The notes under the pieces: model-generated
Database searches by the model: none
What the model saw: only the letters and a program-made list of their open reading frames with translations
What the model was told of the DNA's origin: nothing
Assembly: GCA_021787435.1 (NCBI GenBank)
Contig: JAJYLY010000008.1
Coordinates: 70,319-119,215, forward strand
DNA from: Pseudomonadota bacterium
Lineage (GTDB): Bacteria; Pseudomonadota; Gammaproteobacteria; Burkholderiales; Gallionellaceae
DNA length: 48,897 bases
Direction of reading: 5' to 3'
Shown here: one piece after another, positions 30,141 through 39,611 of the stretch
Layout of the letters: every line of letters begins with the position of its first letter
Numbering within the stretch: position 1 is the first letter of the stretch
Translations under genes and position numbers: made by a program

Positions 30141-31904
30141 TTAATAAACCCTTGCCTTGGGCGGGAAGGAATCAACACTCAAGGGCTTTAGGCGCACCGG
30201 CTTGTAATCCAGGCGGTTTCCCTCGGAAAAGAACAGGCTGTGCTTCAACCAGTTCTCATCGTCACGCCCAGGATAATCCTCCCTTGCATGCGCCCCCCGG
30301 CTTTCTTTCCTTGCATCAGCCGCAATCATCGTCGCCTTGGCCACCTCGATCAGGTTGTCCAGCTCCAAAGCCTCGATGCGCGCCGTATTGAACACGCGGC
30401 TCTTGTCCTGGATTTCGGTATGCGCAACCCTTTCTGCGACTGCCACAATCTCTTCAACACCTTCCTTCAACAAATCGGGAAAGCGGAACACGCCGCAATG
30501 CTTCTGCATCGTTCTTCGCATCGCCTCCCCCACTTCTGCCACGCGTTCGCCGTTCTTCTGGCTATCAAGGCGAGACAGCCGCGACAACGGACGCTCTGCG
30601 GCATCAGGGGGCAGCGGCTTCAAATGCGGGTTGCTTTTCAGATCCTCGATGATCTGACGCGCAGCTTCCCGTCCGAACACCAAAAGATCCAGCAGCGAAT
30701 TGCAGCCCAAGCGGTTTGCGCCATGCACCGACACGCAAGCGCATTCGCCTGCCGCATAAAGGCCGTTCACCACCTCGTCAGGGCCAGTCTTGTAGGGGGC
30801 GACCACCTGACCATGATAATTGGTGGGGATGCCGCCCATCATGTAATGAGCAGTCGGTACGACCGGTATGGGGCTTTTGGCCGGATCCACATGGGCGAAC
30901 TTCAACGCAATCTCCCTTATGCCGGGCAGACGTTGTTTGATCACCTCCTCGCCTAGGTGGTCGAGCTTCAGCATGACATGGTCATTATGCGGCCCGCAGC
31001 CGCGTCCCTCGTTGATCTCTATGGTCATCGCGCGCGACACTACGTCGCGGCTAGCCAGGTCTTTCGCATTCGGCGCATATTTCGGCATAAAACGCTCGCC
31101 GTGCCTGTTGACGAGATACCCGCCCTCACCTCTCACCCCTTCGGTGATCAAGACCCCCGCGCCATACACGCCGGTCGGGTGAAACTGGAAGAACTCCATA
31201 TCCTCGAGCGGTATACCGGCTCGCGCAGCCATTCCCAGACCATCTCCGGTATTGATGAACGCATTGGTGCTCGAATGGAAGATGCGCCCTGCGCCGCCCG
31301 TGGCAAACAGCGTGGCGCGCGCAGCAAACATCATCACCTCGCCCGTCTCGATTTCCAGCGCGGTCACGCCCAGCACATCGCCGGTTTCATCGCGTATCAG
31401 ATCCAGCGCCATCCACTCGATGAAAAAATTCGTGTTGGCCTTGACGTTCTGCTGGTATAGCGTGTGCAGCATCGCATGCCCAGTCCTGTCCGCCGCCGCA
31501 CAGGCGCGCTGCACCGGATTCTTGCCATATTCCTGCATGTGTCCGCCAAAAGGACGCTGATAAATCTTGCCGCTCTCCAGCCTGTCGAAGGGCATGCCGA
31601 AGTGTTCCAGCTCGTACACCACTTCGGGCGCTGCGCGACACATGAATTCGATGGCATCCTGGTCGCCCAGATAATCTGAACCCTTTACCGTGTCGTACAT
31701 GTGCCAGTGCCAGTTGTCCTCGTTGACATTGCCTAAGCTTGCTGCAATGCCGCCCTGGGCTGCGACCGTGTGCGAACGTGTGGGAAATACCTTGGAAAGT
31801 ACGGCCACCTTCAACCCAGCCTGCGCCAGTTGTAAAGCCGCGCGCATCCCGGAGCCCCCTGCCCCCACCACCACCACATCGAATGTTCGCTTAGCCACTG
31901 CCAT
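30141..31904 (-). CDS. sdhA: Succinate dehydrogenase flavoprotein subunit
   Basis: This 587-aa protein has the N-terminal Rossmann motif [17 protein letters not shown] and the FAD-linked His in [16 protein letters not shown]. Other motifs are [34 protein letters not shown] and [20 protein letters not shown]. It oxidises succinate to fumarate in complex II. A 190-bp gap with repeats and a hairpin separates it from sdhD upstream, which is longer than usual for sdh operons. Confidence 0.97.
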   Translation of the reverse strand: MAVAKRTFDVVVVGAGGSGMRAALQLAQAGLKVAVLSKVFPTRSHTVAAQGGIAASLGNVNEDNWHWHMYDTVKGSDYLGDQDAIEFMCRAAPEVVYELEHFGMPFDRLESGKIYQRPFGGHMQEYGKNPVQRACAAADRTGHAMLHTLYQQNVKANTNFFIEWMALDLIRDETGDVLGVTALEIETGEVMMFAARATLFATGGAGRIFHSSTNAFINTGDGLGMAARAGIPLEDMEFFQFHPTGVYGAGVLITEGVRGEGGYLVNRHGERFMPKYAPNAKDLASRDVVSRAMTIEINEGRGCGPHNDHVMLKLDHLGEEVIKQRLPGIREIALKFAHVDPAKSPIPVVPTAHYMMGGIPTNYHGQVVAPYKTGPDEVVNGLYAAGECACVSVHGANRLGCNSLLDLLVFGREAARQIIEDLKSNPHLKPLPPDAAERPLSRLSRLDSQKNGERVAEVGEAMRRTMQKHCGVFRFPDLLKEGVEEIVAVAERVAHTEIQDKSRVFNTARIEALELDNLIEVAKATMIAADARKESRGAHAREDYPGRDDENWLKHSLFFSEGNRLDYKPVRLKPLSVDSFPPKARVY

Positions 31905-31929
31905 TCATCAAACCCCTCTCCTCGTCCTT

Positions 31930-32013
31930 CATTGATCAGAAAACTCAATTTCTGCTAAGCGATAAATCACTTGCAGTCATTGATCAGAAACAGAAGCTTT
32001 CATTCAAAAGCTT
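31930..32013. repeat. Direct repeats and hairpin in the sdhD-sdhA gap
   Basis: CATTGATCAGAAA occurs twice (31930-31942 and 31978-31990), 48 bp apart. It is followed by a perfect 7-bp stem AAGCTTT/AAAGCTT with a 6-base loop (31994-32013). This could modulate sdhA expression relative to sdhCD, or be a decayed repeat element. Confidence 0.6.
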
Positions 32014-32061
32014 AAAGAGCACATAACACGGCTATATTTTGTGAGAATGCTCTTGCGGCAT

Positions 32062-32089
32062 GAATCCTGCATACCGCATCCTGAATCCT
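32062..32089. repeat. Tandem heptamers behind sdhD
   Basis: GAATCCT, GCATACC, GCATCCT and GAATCCT follow each other at exact 7-bp spacing. Read on the minus strand they are AGGATTC, AGGATGC, GGTATGC and AGGATTC, the same units as inside lolD. They lie immediately downstream of the sdhD stop. Confidence 0.75.
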
Positions 32090-32093
32090 GTTT

Positions 32094-32435
32094 CTACCTC
32101 CTCCACAGTATTTGCACAGACCATATCGCATAGGCAATCAGGGTCAGAATCACCAGCACATGGAGCAAAAGACGCAGCCAGACAGGTTTTATGTAATCCA
32201 TTGCGATGTCGCGCACGCCTATCCAGGCGTGGTAATACAGGCAAAACAGAAAAAGCAGCGCAAAAATGCGCACTGGCCCTCTTGAAAATAAGTCGCTCCA
32301 AGCTTCATAACCCGGATGCAGAAAGAGATAGACCGCTAGCGACACACTAAAAAGTGCCATCACCGCAGCTGTCACGCGCTGTATCAACCAATCGCGCAGG
32401 CCGTAATGCGCGCCCACCACCACGCGGCTTACCAT
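32094..32435 (-). CDS. sdhD: Succinate dehydrogenase membrane anchor subunit SdhD
   Basis: This 113-aa protein has three transmembrane helices (LIQRVTAAVMALFSVSLAVY, IFALLFLFCLYYHAWIGV, LLLHVLVILTLIAYAIWSV). The heme-ligand region YYHAWIGVRDIAMDYIKP is typical of SdhD. The ATG at 32435 overlaps the sdhC 3' end by 7 bp; a longer frame has no membrane-anchor features. Confidence 0.93.
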   Translation of the reverse strand: MVSRVVVGAHYGLRDWLIQRVTAAVMALFSVSLAVYLFLHPGYEAWSDLFSRGPVRIFALLFLFCLYYHAWIGVRDIAMDYIKPVWLRLLLHVLVILTLIAYAIWSVQILWRR

Positions 32436-32803
32436 AGCCTGGCTCCAATCAGGATTGTCAGCAGAAAACTTGCGAGCAACACCACCTTGCTGCTTTCCCT
32501 CGCCTGCCTGAGGTTTTTCAAAAAGTGCATATCGATTGCGAGGTAGCGCAGGCCTGCGCAGAAATGCAGCAGGAAAGCCCACAACAATCCCAGCATCGCA
32601 AGTTTTGCCAGCGGCGTCCCCAACCATTCCATCAACCGGCTATAGCTTCCGATAGAGCGCAGACTTTCCTGCATCATCAGCAGCAAAAGCGGCAGTGCTA
32701 AAAACAGTAGCAGACCGCTGATGCGATGAAATATCGAAACCAAGCCTGGAAGCGGCAGCTTAATCTGGTGGAGCGCCAGATGTATCGGACGTTTTTTTTG
32801 CAT
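32429..32803 (-). CDS. sdhC: Succinate dehydrogenase cytochrome b556 subunit SdhC
   Basis: This 124-aa membrane protein starts with [26 protein letters not shown], a classical SdhC entry (P.SPHL....LP...SI.HRI.G). The heme-binding [16 protein letters not shown] lies near residue 85, and there are three transmembrane helices. It is the first gene of the sdhCDAB-sdhE-gltA-sucAB unit. The 96-bp gap to divergent mdh must carry promoters for both. Confidence 0.94.
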   Translation of the reverse strand: MQKKRPIHLALHQIKLPLPGLVSIFHRISGLLLFLALPLLLLMMQESLRSIGSYSRLMEWLGTPLAKLAMLGLLWAFLLHFCAGLRYLAIDMHFLKNLRQARESSKVVLLASFLLTILIGARLW

Positions 32804-32899
32804 GAGCGACCTTTACGATTGCAACAGCTAAATGTTACTGCATGGCGCAAGAAAACGAAAAGAATTATGATGATCATACCATCTTATGCGGAGCAACTC

Positions 32900-33883
32900 A
32901 TGAAAGCACCCATACGCGTCACTGTAACCGGGGCTGCCGGACAAATAGGCTATGCCACGCTGTTCCGCATCGCAAGCGGCGACATGCTAGGGCGCGAGCA
33001 GCCCGTGATCTTGCAGCTGCTCGATCTGCATGATGCGCAAGGCATGCTGGCGGGCGTGATGATGGAACTGGAAGACTGCGCGTTTCCGCTTTTGCAGCAG
33101 ACCATCATCACGGACGATCCGAAAACAGCATTCAGGGATACCGAGGTCGCGCTCTTAATCGGCGCCCGTCCGCGCGGCAAAGGCATGGAGCGCCGAGATC
33201 TTCTGGAAGCCAACGGCGCAATTTTCTCTGCCCAGGGAAAAATGCTCAATGAGCATGCAGCCCGGCACGTCAAGGTATTAGTGGTGGGCAACCCTGCCAA
33301 TACCAATGCGCTGATCGCGATGAAGAATGCGCCCGATCTCGATCCTAGAAACTTCAGCGCGATGATGCGACTAGACCACAACCGCGCAATCGCTCAGGTC
33401 GCAAAAAAACTGTTCCAACCGATACGAGACATCAAGAAAATGATCATCTGGGGGAACCATTCCGGAACGCAATATCCCGACCTCGATCATGCCGAGATAC
33501 GCGGCAGGCTAGTGCGCGACTTACTGGCCGATCAGGACTGGGTGGAAAACGAATTCATTCCCACCGTGCAAGGGCGCGGCGCGGCGGTCATCGAGGCGCG
33601 CGGACTTTCCAGTGCCGCGAGTGCAGCGAATGCGGCTGTCTCACATATCCACGACTGGATGCTAAGCTCTCACCACAACGACTGGGTCACCATGAGCGTA
33701 CCTTCCGACGGCAGCTATGGCATACCCGAAGGCGTGATCTACGGTTTTCCTGTGACATGCCGTCACGGTCATTTCAGCATCGTGCAAAATCTGCCGATCA
33801 GCGAACTGGGGCAGCGCCACATGCAGGACAGCCACAGGGAACTGCTGGAGGAACGCAGGATGGTAAGCCACCTTCTGGGATAA
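32900..33883 (+). CDS. mdh: Malate dehydrogenase
   Basis: This is a 327-aa cytosolic-type malate dehydrogenase. NAD-binding [19 protein letters not shown], substrate Arg segment [32 protein letters not shown], the catalytic RLDHNRA and [13 protein letters not shown] are all present. It oxidises malate to oxaloacetate. The ATG at 32900 has GGAGC a few bases upstream and gives the normal family length. It is divergent from the sdh operon and 3 bp from the following ankyrin gene, so the two are probably co-transcribed. Confidence 0.97.
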   Translation: MKAPIRVTVTGAAGQIGYATLFRIASGDMLGREQPVILQLLDLHDAQGMLAGVMMELEDCAFPLLQQTIITDDPKTAFRDTEVALLIGARPRGKGMERRDLLEANGAIFSAQGKMLNEHAARHVKVLVVGNPANTNALIAMKNAPDLDPRNFSAMMRLDHNRAIAQVAKKLFQPIRDIKKMIIWGNHSGTQYPDLDHAEIRGRLVRDLLADQDWVENEFIPTVQGRGAAVIEARGLSSAASAANAAVSHIHDWMLSSHHNDWVTMSVPSDGSYGIPEGVIYGFPVTCRHGHFSIVQNLPISELGQRHMQDSHRELLEERRMVSHLLG

Positions 33884-33886
33884 GCG

Positions 33887-34771
33887 ATGAACGAAAAGCT
33901 GATGCAACTGCTGAGCAGCCAAGAAAAATTTTACCCGAAAAATCTGGAAGAAAAATATCTTCGCGTGCTGAACCGCATCGTCGAACTGTGGGACAAAAAG
34001 GAAATTGACGATTATTTCAACGACCTTTTGATGGATACGCGCGGCGGCACCCGTCAGGGATTTTCGCCTGATGTCGCATCCGAGATTTTCGCGCTGAGCA
34101 TCGCACATGCGAAAATACGCGAGCAGAAACTTTTGGCTACTGGCAATCCCTGGGATGACGCGGTGCTTTCGACCAGGACCGCCATTGAGCAGCAGGGTTA
34201 TGCCTTTTCCCCTAAGGGCTTCGCAAGGTCTGCCGAAAAAGGCAACCGCGATGCGGTCATGCTATTCATAAGATCGGGTGTGGATATCGACACGCCAGAC
34301 GAACGCGGCTGGACGCCTTTGATGATCTCGACCTTCAATGGACGCGAAGAGATTGCGCTTTTGCTGATCAAAAACGGCGCGAACGCCAATGCAAAAGACA
34401 GCGCGGGTTACGGGCCGCTGCACTGGGCGGCATTCAACGGCTACGACAGCGTGGTCAAGCTGCTCATCGACAAACGCGCTGTTGTCAACGCGTGCAGCAA
34501 CCACGGTTGGTCACCGCTTTTGCAGGCTGCCACGCGCGGCCATCTCAAAATCGCCGAACAGCTTATCGAGGCAGGCGCCGATGTCAACCTTGCCAGCCAC
34601 GATGGCTGGACGCCGCTGCACAAGGCGGCAGCCAATGGCCATACCGGCATCGTCAAGCTGCTGCTCGCGCATGGCGCGTTGCGACATCCGGAATATCAGG
34701 ATGGCACAACGCCGATGAATCTGGCACGAAAAAACAAACATGCGGACATCATTGTGCTACTTGCCGGTTGA
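33887..34771 (+). CDS. Ankyrin-repeat protein
   Basis: In this 294-aa protein the first about 100 residues are helical and unlike known domains (EKYLRVLNRIVELWDKKEID). Five to six ankyrin repeats follow: GFARSAEKGNRDAVMLFIRS, GWTPLMISTFNGREEIALLL, GYGPLHWAAFNGYDSVVKLL, GWSPLLQAATRGHLKIAEQL and GWTPLHKAAANGHTGIVKLL. No signal peptide is present, so it is cytoplasmic. It starts 3 bp after mdh and is about 60 bp upstream of the Memo-like gene. Its target is unknown. Confidence 0.9.
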   Translation: MNEKLMQLLSSQEKFYPKNLEEKYLRVLNRIVELWDKKEIDDYFNDLLMDTRGGTRQGFSPDVASEIFALSIAHAKIREQKLLATGNPWDDAVLSTRTAIEQQGYAFSPKGFARSAEKGNRDAVMLFIRSGVDIDTPDERGWTPLMISTFNGREEIALLLIKNGANANAKDSAGYGPLHWAAFNGYDSVVKLLIDKRAVVNACSNHGWSPLLQAATRGHLKIAEQLIEAGADVNLASHDGWTPLHKAAANGHTGIVKLLLAHGALRHPEYQDGTTPMNLARKNKHADIIVLLAG

Positions 34772-34833
34772 CCGGGCGCAGCGCGAGTCTTGTTTTTTAT
34801 CAAACCACCTCCATTTTAAGCAGCAAGGAGGTC

Positions 34834-35640
34834 ATGATGCAAAATATCCGTTCAGCCGCGGTTGCCGGTATGTTTTATCCGAGCAATCCTCACGCACTGC
34901 TTCATCAGGTTCAGACATTTCTGCATGACGCCAGGCAATACAAGCTCGCGCCCAAGGCGTTGATCGTTCCCCACGCAGGCTATGTCTATTCGGGCGAAAT
35001 TGCGGCAACTGCCTATGTCACGCTGCTCCCCATAGCCAGTAGGATCAGACGCGTGATCCTGATGGGCCCTGCACATCGCATCGCGGTTCTCGGTCTAGCG
35101 CTGCCGGGAACGGACGCCTTCGACACCCCTCTGGGACAGATAATGATTGATGCCGATGCCGCGCGCACCATTTCTAAATTTCCTTTCGTTTGCACCAGCA
35201 CAGCTGCGCATGCAGAAGAGCACAGCCTGGAAGTGCAGCTGCCTTTTCTGCAAAGCGTATTGACGGATTTCACGCTGCTTCCGTTGCTGGTGGGCAAGGC
35301 GACGGCAGATGAAGTCGCTGATGTGCTGGAATGCTTATGGGGGGGTGAGGAAACGCTGATTGTCATCAGCTCCGATCTCTCGCACTATCTACCTTATCCA
35401 GCCGCAAAGATCACCGATGAGAAAACCGTGCAGTCCATCCTTAACTTCGAACAGCCGATTTCGCATGAGCGCGCCTGTGGCGGCACGCCCATCAGCGGAT
35501 TGATGTTGGCAGCAAAGCATCATCACCTGACACCCCACCTGCTCGATCTTCGCAACTCGGGCGATACCGCAGGTATGCGCGATCATGTCGTGGGCTATGC
35601 CTCGCTTGCGTATACCGAGGACAGTCATCATGTCCACTGA
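34834..35640 (+). CDS. amrB: AmmeMemoRadiSam system protein B (Memo-like)
   Basis: This 268-aa Memo-family protein has the metal-site region ALIVPHAGYVYSGEIAA, the GPAHR segment, EEHSLEVQLPFLQSVL, SSDLSHYLPY and the conserved Cys in ERACGGTPISGLML. Human MEMO1 shares this dioxygenase-like fold with a His/His/Cys metal site; the bacterial role is unknown. The ATG at 34834 or 34837 is preceded by a strong AAGGAGG. The next gene overlaps by 11 bp. Confidence 0.92.
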   Translation: MMQNIRSAAVAGMFYPSNPHALLHQVQTFLHDARQYKLAPKALIVPHAGYVYSGEIAATAYVTLLPIASRIRRVILMGPAHRIAVLGLALPGTDAFDTPLGQIMIDADAARTISKFPFVCTSTAAHAEEHSLEVQLPFLQSVLTDFTLLPLLVGKATADEVADVLECLWGGEETLIVISSDLSHYLPYPAAKITDEKTVQSILNFEQPISHERACGGTPISGLMLAAKHHHLTPHLLDLRNSGDTAGMRDHVVGYASLAYTEDSHHVH

Positions 35641-36184
35641 TCAGGGAGAAATACTGCTGCCGATTGCAAGGGCTGCGATTGCCGGAGAGCTTGGCATATC
35701 GTTTCCCGCTGACGAAGGCGCGGCGTGGCTTAATGAACCGGGCGCCTGCTTTGTAACACTCTTTCAGCAAGAACACTTGCGCGGCTGCATAGGCTCGTTG
35801 CAGGCACACCGGTCGCTGCTTGCCGATCTCAAGAACAATGCAGTATCTGCGGCTTTCTTCGATCCACGCTTCTCCCCCTTAAGCCGCGAAGAGTTTGCAG
35901 AGACGCGCATCGAAATTTCGTTGCTGGGCGAAGCAAAAGCGATGGAGTTTCGCAATGAAGTCGACGCACTCTCAAAGCTCAGGCCCGGCCAAGATGGCGT
36001 GATATTTGAATTTTCCCGCTATCGTAGTACCTTTTTGCCGCAGGTATGGGAACAGTTGCCTGAGCCTGACCTGTTCATGGCTCACTTGAAACGCAAGGCC
36101 GGATTACCGGAGGATTTCTGGCATGAACAAGTCAGGCTTGCGCGTTATTCCGTCAGAAAGTACAGCGAATCCGAATACGCGTGA
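35630..36184 (+). CDS. amrA: AmmeMemoRadiSam system protein A (AMMECR1 domain)
   Basis: This 184-aa AMMECR1-domain protein has the signature LRGCIGSLQAHRSLLADLKNN, FDPRFSPLSREEFAETRIEI, GQDGVIFEF and TFLPQVWEQLPEPDLFMAHL. The LRGCIG motif suggests an active-site-like Cys pocket. It overlaps the Memo gene and precedes the radical-SAM gene by about 20 bp. The three form a fixed bacterial and archaeal trio of unknown reaction. Confidence 0.92.
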   Translation: MSTDQGEILLPIARAAIAGELGISFPADEGAAWLNEPGACFVTLFQQEHLRGCIGSLQAHRSLLADLKNNAVSAAFFDPRFSPLSREEFAETRIEISLLGEAKAMEFRNEVDALSKLRPGQDGVIFEFSRYRSTFLPQVWEQLPEPDLFMAHLKRKAGLPEDFWHEQVRLARYSVRKYSESEYA

Positions 36185-36204
36185 ATGCCCACAGGAGCAG
36201 CAAC

Positions 36205-37293
36205 ATGGACGAACCCATCAGCCTTGACGAACGCTATCCCGCCAAATATTGGCACCCGCTTTCTGACGGCAGAATACAGTGTGACCTGTGCCCGCGCGAC
36301 TGCAAGCTGCACGAAGGCCAGCGCGGCGCCTGTTATGTGCGCGGGCGCGTAAACGATGCGATGGTGCTCACCACTTACGGCCGGTCTTCGGGTTTCTGCG
36401 TCGATCCCATCGAGAAAAAACCGCTCAACCATTTTTATCCGGGCTCAAGCGTCCTGTCATTCGGCACGGCAGGCTGCAACCTTGCCTGCAAATTCTGCCA
36501 GAATTGGGATATCTCCAAGTCGCGCAGCTTTGACAAACTGGCCGATGAGGCAGGCCCCGAAGCGATCGCACGCAGCGCCGAACATCTAGGCTGCAAGAGT
36601 GTGGCGTTCACCTACAACGACCCTGTGATCTTTGCCGAATATGCGATGGATGTTGCCGATGCATGCCATGCGCACGGCATCAAGACCGTGGCGGTGACCG
36701 CAGGCTACATCCATGAGGCCGCGCGCCGCGACTTCTTTGCCAAGATCGATGCAGCAAACGTAGATTTGAAGGGTTTCACTGACGAGTTTTACGTCAAACA
36801 ATGCGGCGCACACCTTGAACCCGTGAAAGAAACACTCAAATACCTGTGCAATGAAACCGATGTCTGGGTGGAGATCACCACGCTCCTGATCCCGGGTCTT
36901 AATGACAGCAAAGACGAGATCGCATCGATGAGCGAGTGGGTCAGAAATGAACTGGGCCGTGAAGTGCCGCTACACTTCACCGCGTTTCATCCGGACTACA
37001 AGATGACAGACAGGCCCGTCACGCCAGCCAGGACACTGATAGAAGCTCGGGAAATAGCGCTGAAAACAGGATTATCCTATGTCTATACCGGCAACGTGCA
37101 CAACATCGCGGGCGATACCACGCACTGCCCGGAATGCGGCAGCGATTTGATCGTGCGCGACTGGTATGAAATCAAGCAGTATCGACTCACTCAAGACGGC
37201 CATTGCCCGGACTGTCATGCCGCCATTGCCGGTCATTTCGAATCTTTCAAAAAGGCCTACGGCCGCCACCGCATGCGGGTGATTCCGTCTTAA
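36205..37293 (+). CDS. amrS: AmmeMemoRadiSam system radical SAM enzyme
   Basis: This 362-aa protein has the radical-SAM cysteines at 91, 95 and 98 (CNLACKFCQNWDISKSR), related to pyruvate-formate-lyase-activating enzymes. An N-terminal Cys set (CDLCPRDCKL...GAC, residues 26, 29, 33, 43) and a C-terminal zinc-ribbon-like CPECGS...CPDCH are also visible. GNVHNIAGDTTHCPECG near the end is family-typical. The ATG at 36205 with AGGAGC upstream is preferred over GTG 36181. The substrate is unknown; the Memo and AMMECR1 partners may be the modified protein or scaffold. Confidence 0.94.
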   Translation: MDEPISLDERYPAKYWHPLSDGRIQCDLCPRDCKLHEGQRGACYVRGRVNDAMVLTTYGRSSGFCVDPIEKKPLNHFYPGSSVLSFGTAGCNLACKFCQNWDISKSRSFDKLADEAGPEAIARSAEHLGCKSVAFTYNDPVIFAEYAMDVADACHAHGIKTVAVTAGYIHEAARRDFFAKIDAANVDLKGFTDEFYVKQCGAHLEPVKETLKYLCNETDVWVEITTLLIPGLNDSKDEIASMSEWVRNELGREVPLHFTAFHPDYKMTDRPVTPARTLIEAREIALKTGLSYVYTGNVHNIAGDTTHCPECGSDLIVRDWYEIKQYRLTQDGHCPDCHAAIAGHFESFKKAYGRHRMRVIPS

Positions 37294-37353
37294 TTACTTT
37301 TCGAACAACAGTTCCTTAAACTCTTCGAGCGGCACGGGCTCGCTGATCTGAAG
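37294..37353 (-). pseudogene. Relic of an EAL-domain C-terminus
   Basis: Immediately after the amrS stop, the minus strand reads ISEPVPLEEFKELLFEK and a stop. This is the typical last helix of EAL domains (GYLFSKPVPxxxFExLL), as also seen at the end of the intact GGDEF-EAL protein (FGKPVPVEQFEMLLQR). Upstream of it the frame loses all similarity in an AT-rich stretch, so only the 3' end of a former gene remains. Confidence 0.6.
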
Positions 37354-37672
37354 TATGTTTTTACTATTTTTTATATTAATTATTTTAATCAATGCCTTGC
37401 GCTACCTGCGTTAGCTCTAGGAAAGTCACAAAAAGCATTAAAATGCACGTGTTTTCAGTCCGTCGGCTACGTTTTAGCTACGCCCCTTTTATAAGCAAGA
37501 ACTATCTTTGCCAATACGACTGCCCATGTTGCGGCAAGTATTCCATCGCTATTTGGCTCCATCACTTTCCCCTGATATTTAGTGTTAAAGCTGGTCAGAT
37601 ACTCCATCTAACTAAGAAGCCAAAGACAGGGCTACCAATACAAATCCCCCAACCCATAGCCCACATACGGCG
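37354..37672. other. AT-rich region without a convincing gene
   Basis: This stretch of about 320 bp starts with a very AT-rich run (TTTTTTATATTAATTATTTT near 37368). No frame resembles a protein and I see no clear repeat. It separates the conserved AmmeMemoRadiSam cluster from the accessory region. Confidence 0.4.
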
Positions 37673-38536
37673 CTATGGTTGATTCATTTTTCTCTGCTCC
37701 GCAATCATCTTGGCTGCAAACTCCTTACGCAACTGGTTGTATTGCCCTACGGTAATGATCCCGTTGTAAAAATCCAGATTGTATTTATCAATCTCTGGCT
37801 GGATCGAATCCATATAATCCGCCCATCGTTTATCTACCGGACTCCCTACACTTCGAAAAAAGGCATTACGCTCATCTATTATGGCATTCATTTCTGACCG
37901 CCATTTGAGAATGATGTTTTTTTGTTCTTTGGTTATCTTATTGTTATCCACCTCCTGAGCAATAGTTATCTTGGTTGAATCACATGGTGATACCGAGAAA
38001 AGCGGGGCATATTCTGGATTGTCACAAACAACCTTAAATTTTGCGTTTATCCTATTAAGTGTCTCGATATTTTCCGCTCTGGTTTTGCCGTTCTTTTCGG
38101 TAGTGGCTTGCGTTTGTTGCACTGAATCTTTTGCTTTACAGTCATTTCCCTGCCAAGCCCAGTTTGTAATAGTTCCTTGCGCATTGACCGTAAATCTGGT
38201 TACGCACTGTAAAACGATGTTCTGAACAGGAGTAGTAGTAGGAACATACGTTGTCGAGGTTCCGTTATACATAGCGTTTACATCGCCAGTTATCATTCCA
38301 TTGTGTTGCGTTGTCACAGGGGTAGTAGTCGTATATCCGCCTATCTGAACATTGCGTCGATTTGAATATTCAAGAACTTTACCGCCATCTGAAAGCTGAG
38401 TTATGTTTGCTGGTGCGCCCCAGTTCGATATTAGGTGGTCAGCATTTTGTCCGATCCACGAGCTTAAAACCTTCTCGTAGCCTGCAGTGGTTGCGCAGCC
38501 AGCCAATAAGAGCAAAATGAAAATATAACTCCGCAT
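37673..38536 (-). CDS. Uncharacterised lipoprotein
   Basis: This 287-aa protein has a lipoprotein signal MRSYIFILLLLAGCATT (lipobox LLAGC) and a good ribosome site AAAGGGGAC before its ATG. The first domain (WIGQNADHLISNWGAP, GGKVLEYSNRR) resembles small outer-membrane-lipoprotein folds of the SmpA/BamE kind. It is followed by a Thr-rich stretch (GGYTTTTPVTTQ, STTYVPTTTPV), a Cys pair (LQCVTRF...WQGNDCKAK) and a charged helical C-terminal part. I do not recognise a specific family. It stands alone. Confidence 0.75.
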   Translation of the reverse strand: MRSYIFILLLLAGCATTAGYEKVLSSWIGQNADHLISNWGAPANITQLSDGGKVLEYSNRRNVQIGGYTTTTPVTTQHNGMITGDVNAMYNGTSTTYVPTTTPVQNIVLQCVTRFTVNAQGTITNWAWQGNDCKAKDSVQQTQATTEKNGKTRAENIETLNRINAKFKVVCDNPEYAPLFSVSPCDSTKITIAQEVDNNKITKEQKNIILKWRSEMNAIIDERNAFFRSVGSPVDKRWADYMDSIQPEIDKYNLDFYNGIITVGQYNQLRKEFAAKMIAEQRKMNQP

Positions 38537-39611
38537 GATGTCCCCTTTGAGTTTATTTGAACTACCGAATGGTGCTATGCAATCACGTTGTTGTAAAGCG
38601 CGCGATTTTCGCTCGCCCCGATATACCGAGTCCGATGCGTTTGATCATACCTCGACCGGCAGGTTTGTAAATGCGGCTGCCGTTCAAATTCCGACATTGA
38701 ATGACTGAAAAGGCCGAGCGGCATGAATTGGCCTTCAGGCAGCTTTCAAATGCGCAGCAGCCATTCAAATGACCGCGAAGCTGGGTGGCCGAGGGTCTGC
38801 AACAGGTTCTCTGCTGTCGGTGCCCTTTGCAATTCCACAGACGGCAATCGCCTCATTGCTGCCGGACGACTTGTCTTTGGTCCAGAGGCAGGTATCCGAG
38901 TCGAGCGGTCACTCGGCACGTCCATCCACCGACAGGAGGTCGGCCTTAGGAGACGCTGGCGATTTTCTGAAAAGATCCTCGGTTGAGCCTGCTGGAAGGT
39001 CTGCAATATAATATTTCAAGCTCACACTTTTAACCCTTTTGCGACGTTCGTGCTTCTACATAGCGGACGCTCAGATTCTCAAGTTGAACTGGAAAATCCA
39101 TTGACCTGAGGGATTTTTGTTCGGTGGGTTGTTGCAGTATGGATCACTGTTATCCGATTGTCATTCCACTCGACCTGACACACTTTGGCAGTACCCATAG
39201 GCTCTTTATCCAGACACGACGACGCATTGTGGGCAATCGAAGAAGACAAACTTCGATTCATTTTGAATTTTTCCTAGATGCGCATTTTGGTCTTTGAAGA
39301 CGCCTTATGGCCCATCAAAATAGCTTTTTATCCGAAATGCAACAGCCTATCTTGAGTATCAATACAAAATGTAGTTGTTGTTGCGTAAACCATCAGCAAG
39401 AGAAGTAATGAAACGCTCTCATCGGTATAAATTGAAATTCTACTGAATTTAGCCATATTAGTTGGTGCGGCTCAACGGTCTTTGCTAATTACGGAATTCA
39501 AGCTGACTACTTCCGCTACGGATTCATTACCGGACGTCGGGCAAGTAAATCAAGGTCATTGACTTGCTCTGTTCTGACAAGCTTGCGCCCGAAAAATTCT
39601 CGCGTAACAAT
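38537..39611. other. 1.1-kb stretch with no convincing gene
   Basis: All open frames here are short (under 110 codons), lack ribosome sites and do not resemble known proteins. The first half (38640-38800) contains recurring TTCAAATGCGCAGCAGCC-like and TTCAAAT motifs; the second half is more AT-rich. It may be decayed DNA or an unrecognised RNA. A CAAG/TCAA/TTGA/CTTG nested hairpin near 39541-39568 lies just downstream of the seven-gene cluster. Confidence 0.4.

Noticed and set aside
39079..39261. 60-codon minus-strand frame
   Set aside because: Short, Ser/Thr-rich without pattern and no neighbouring operon context.
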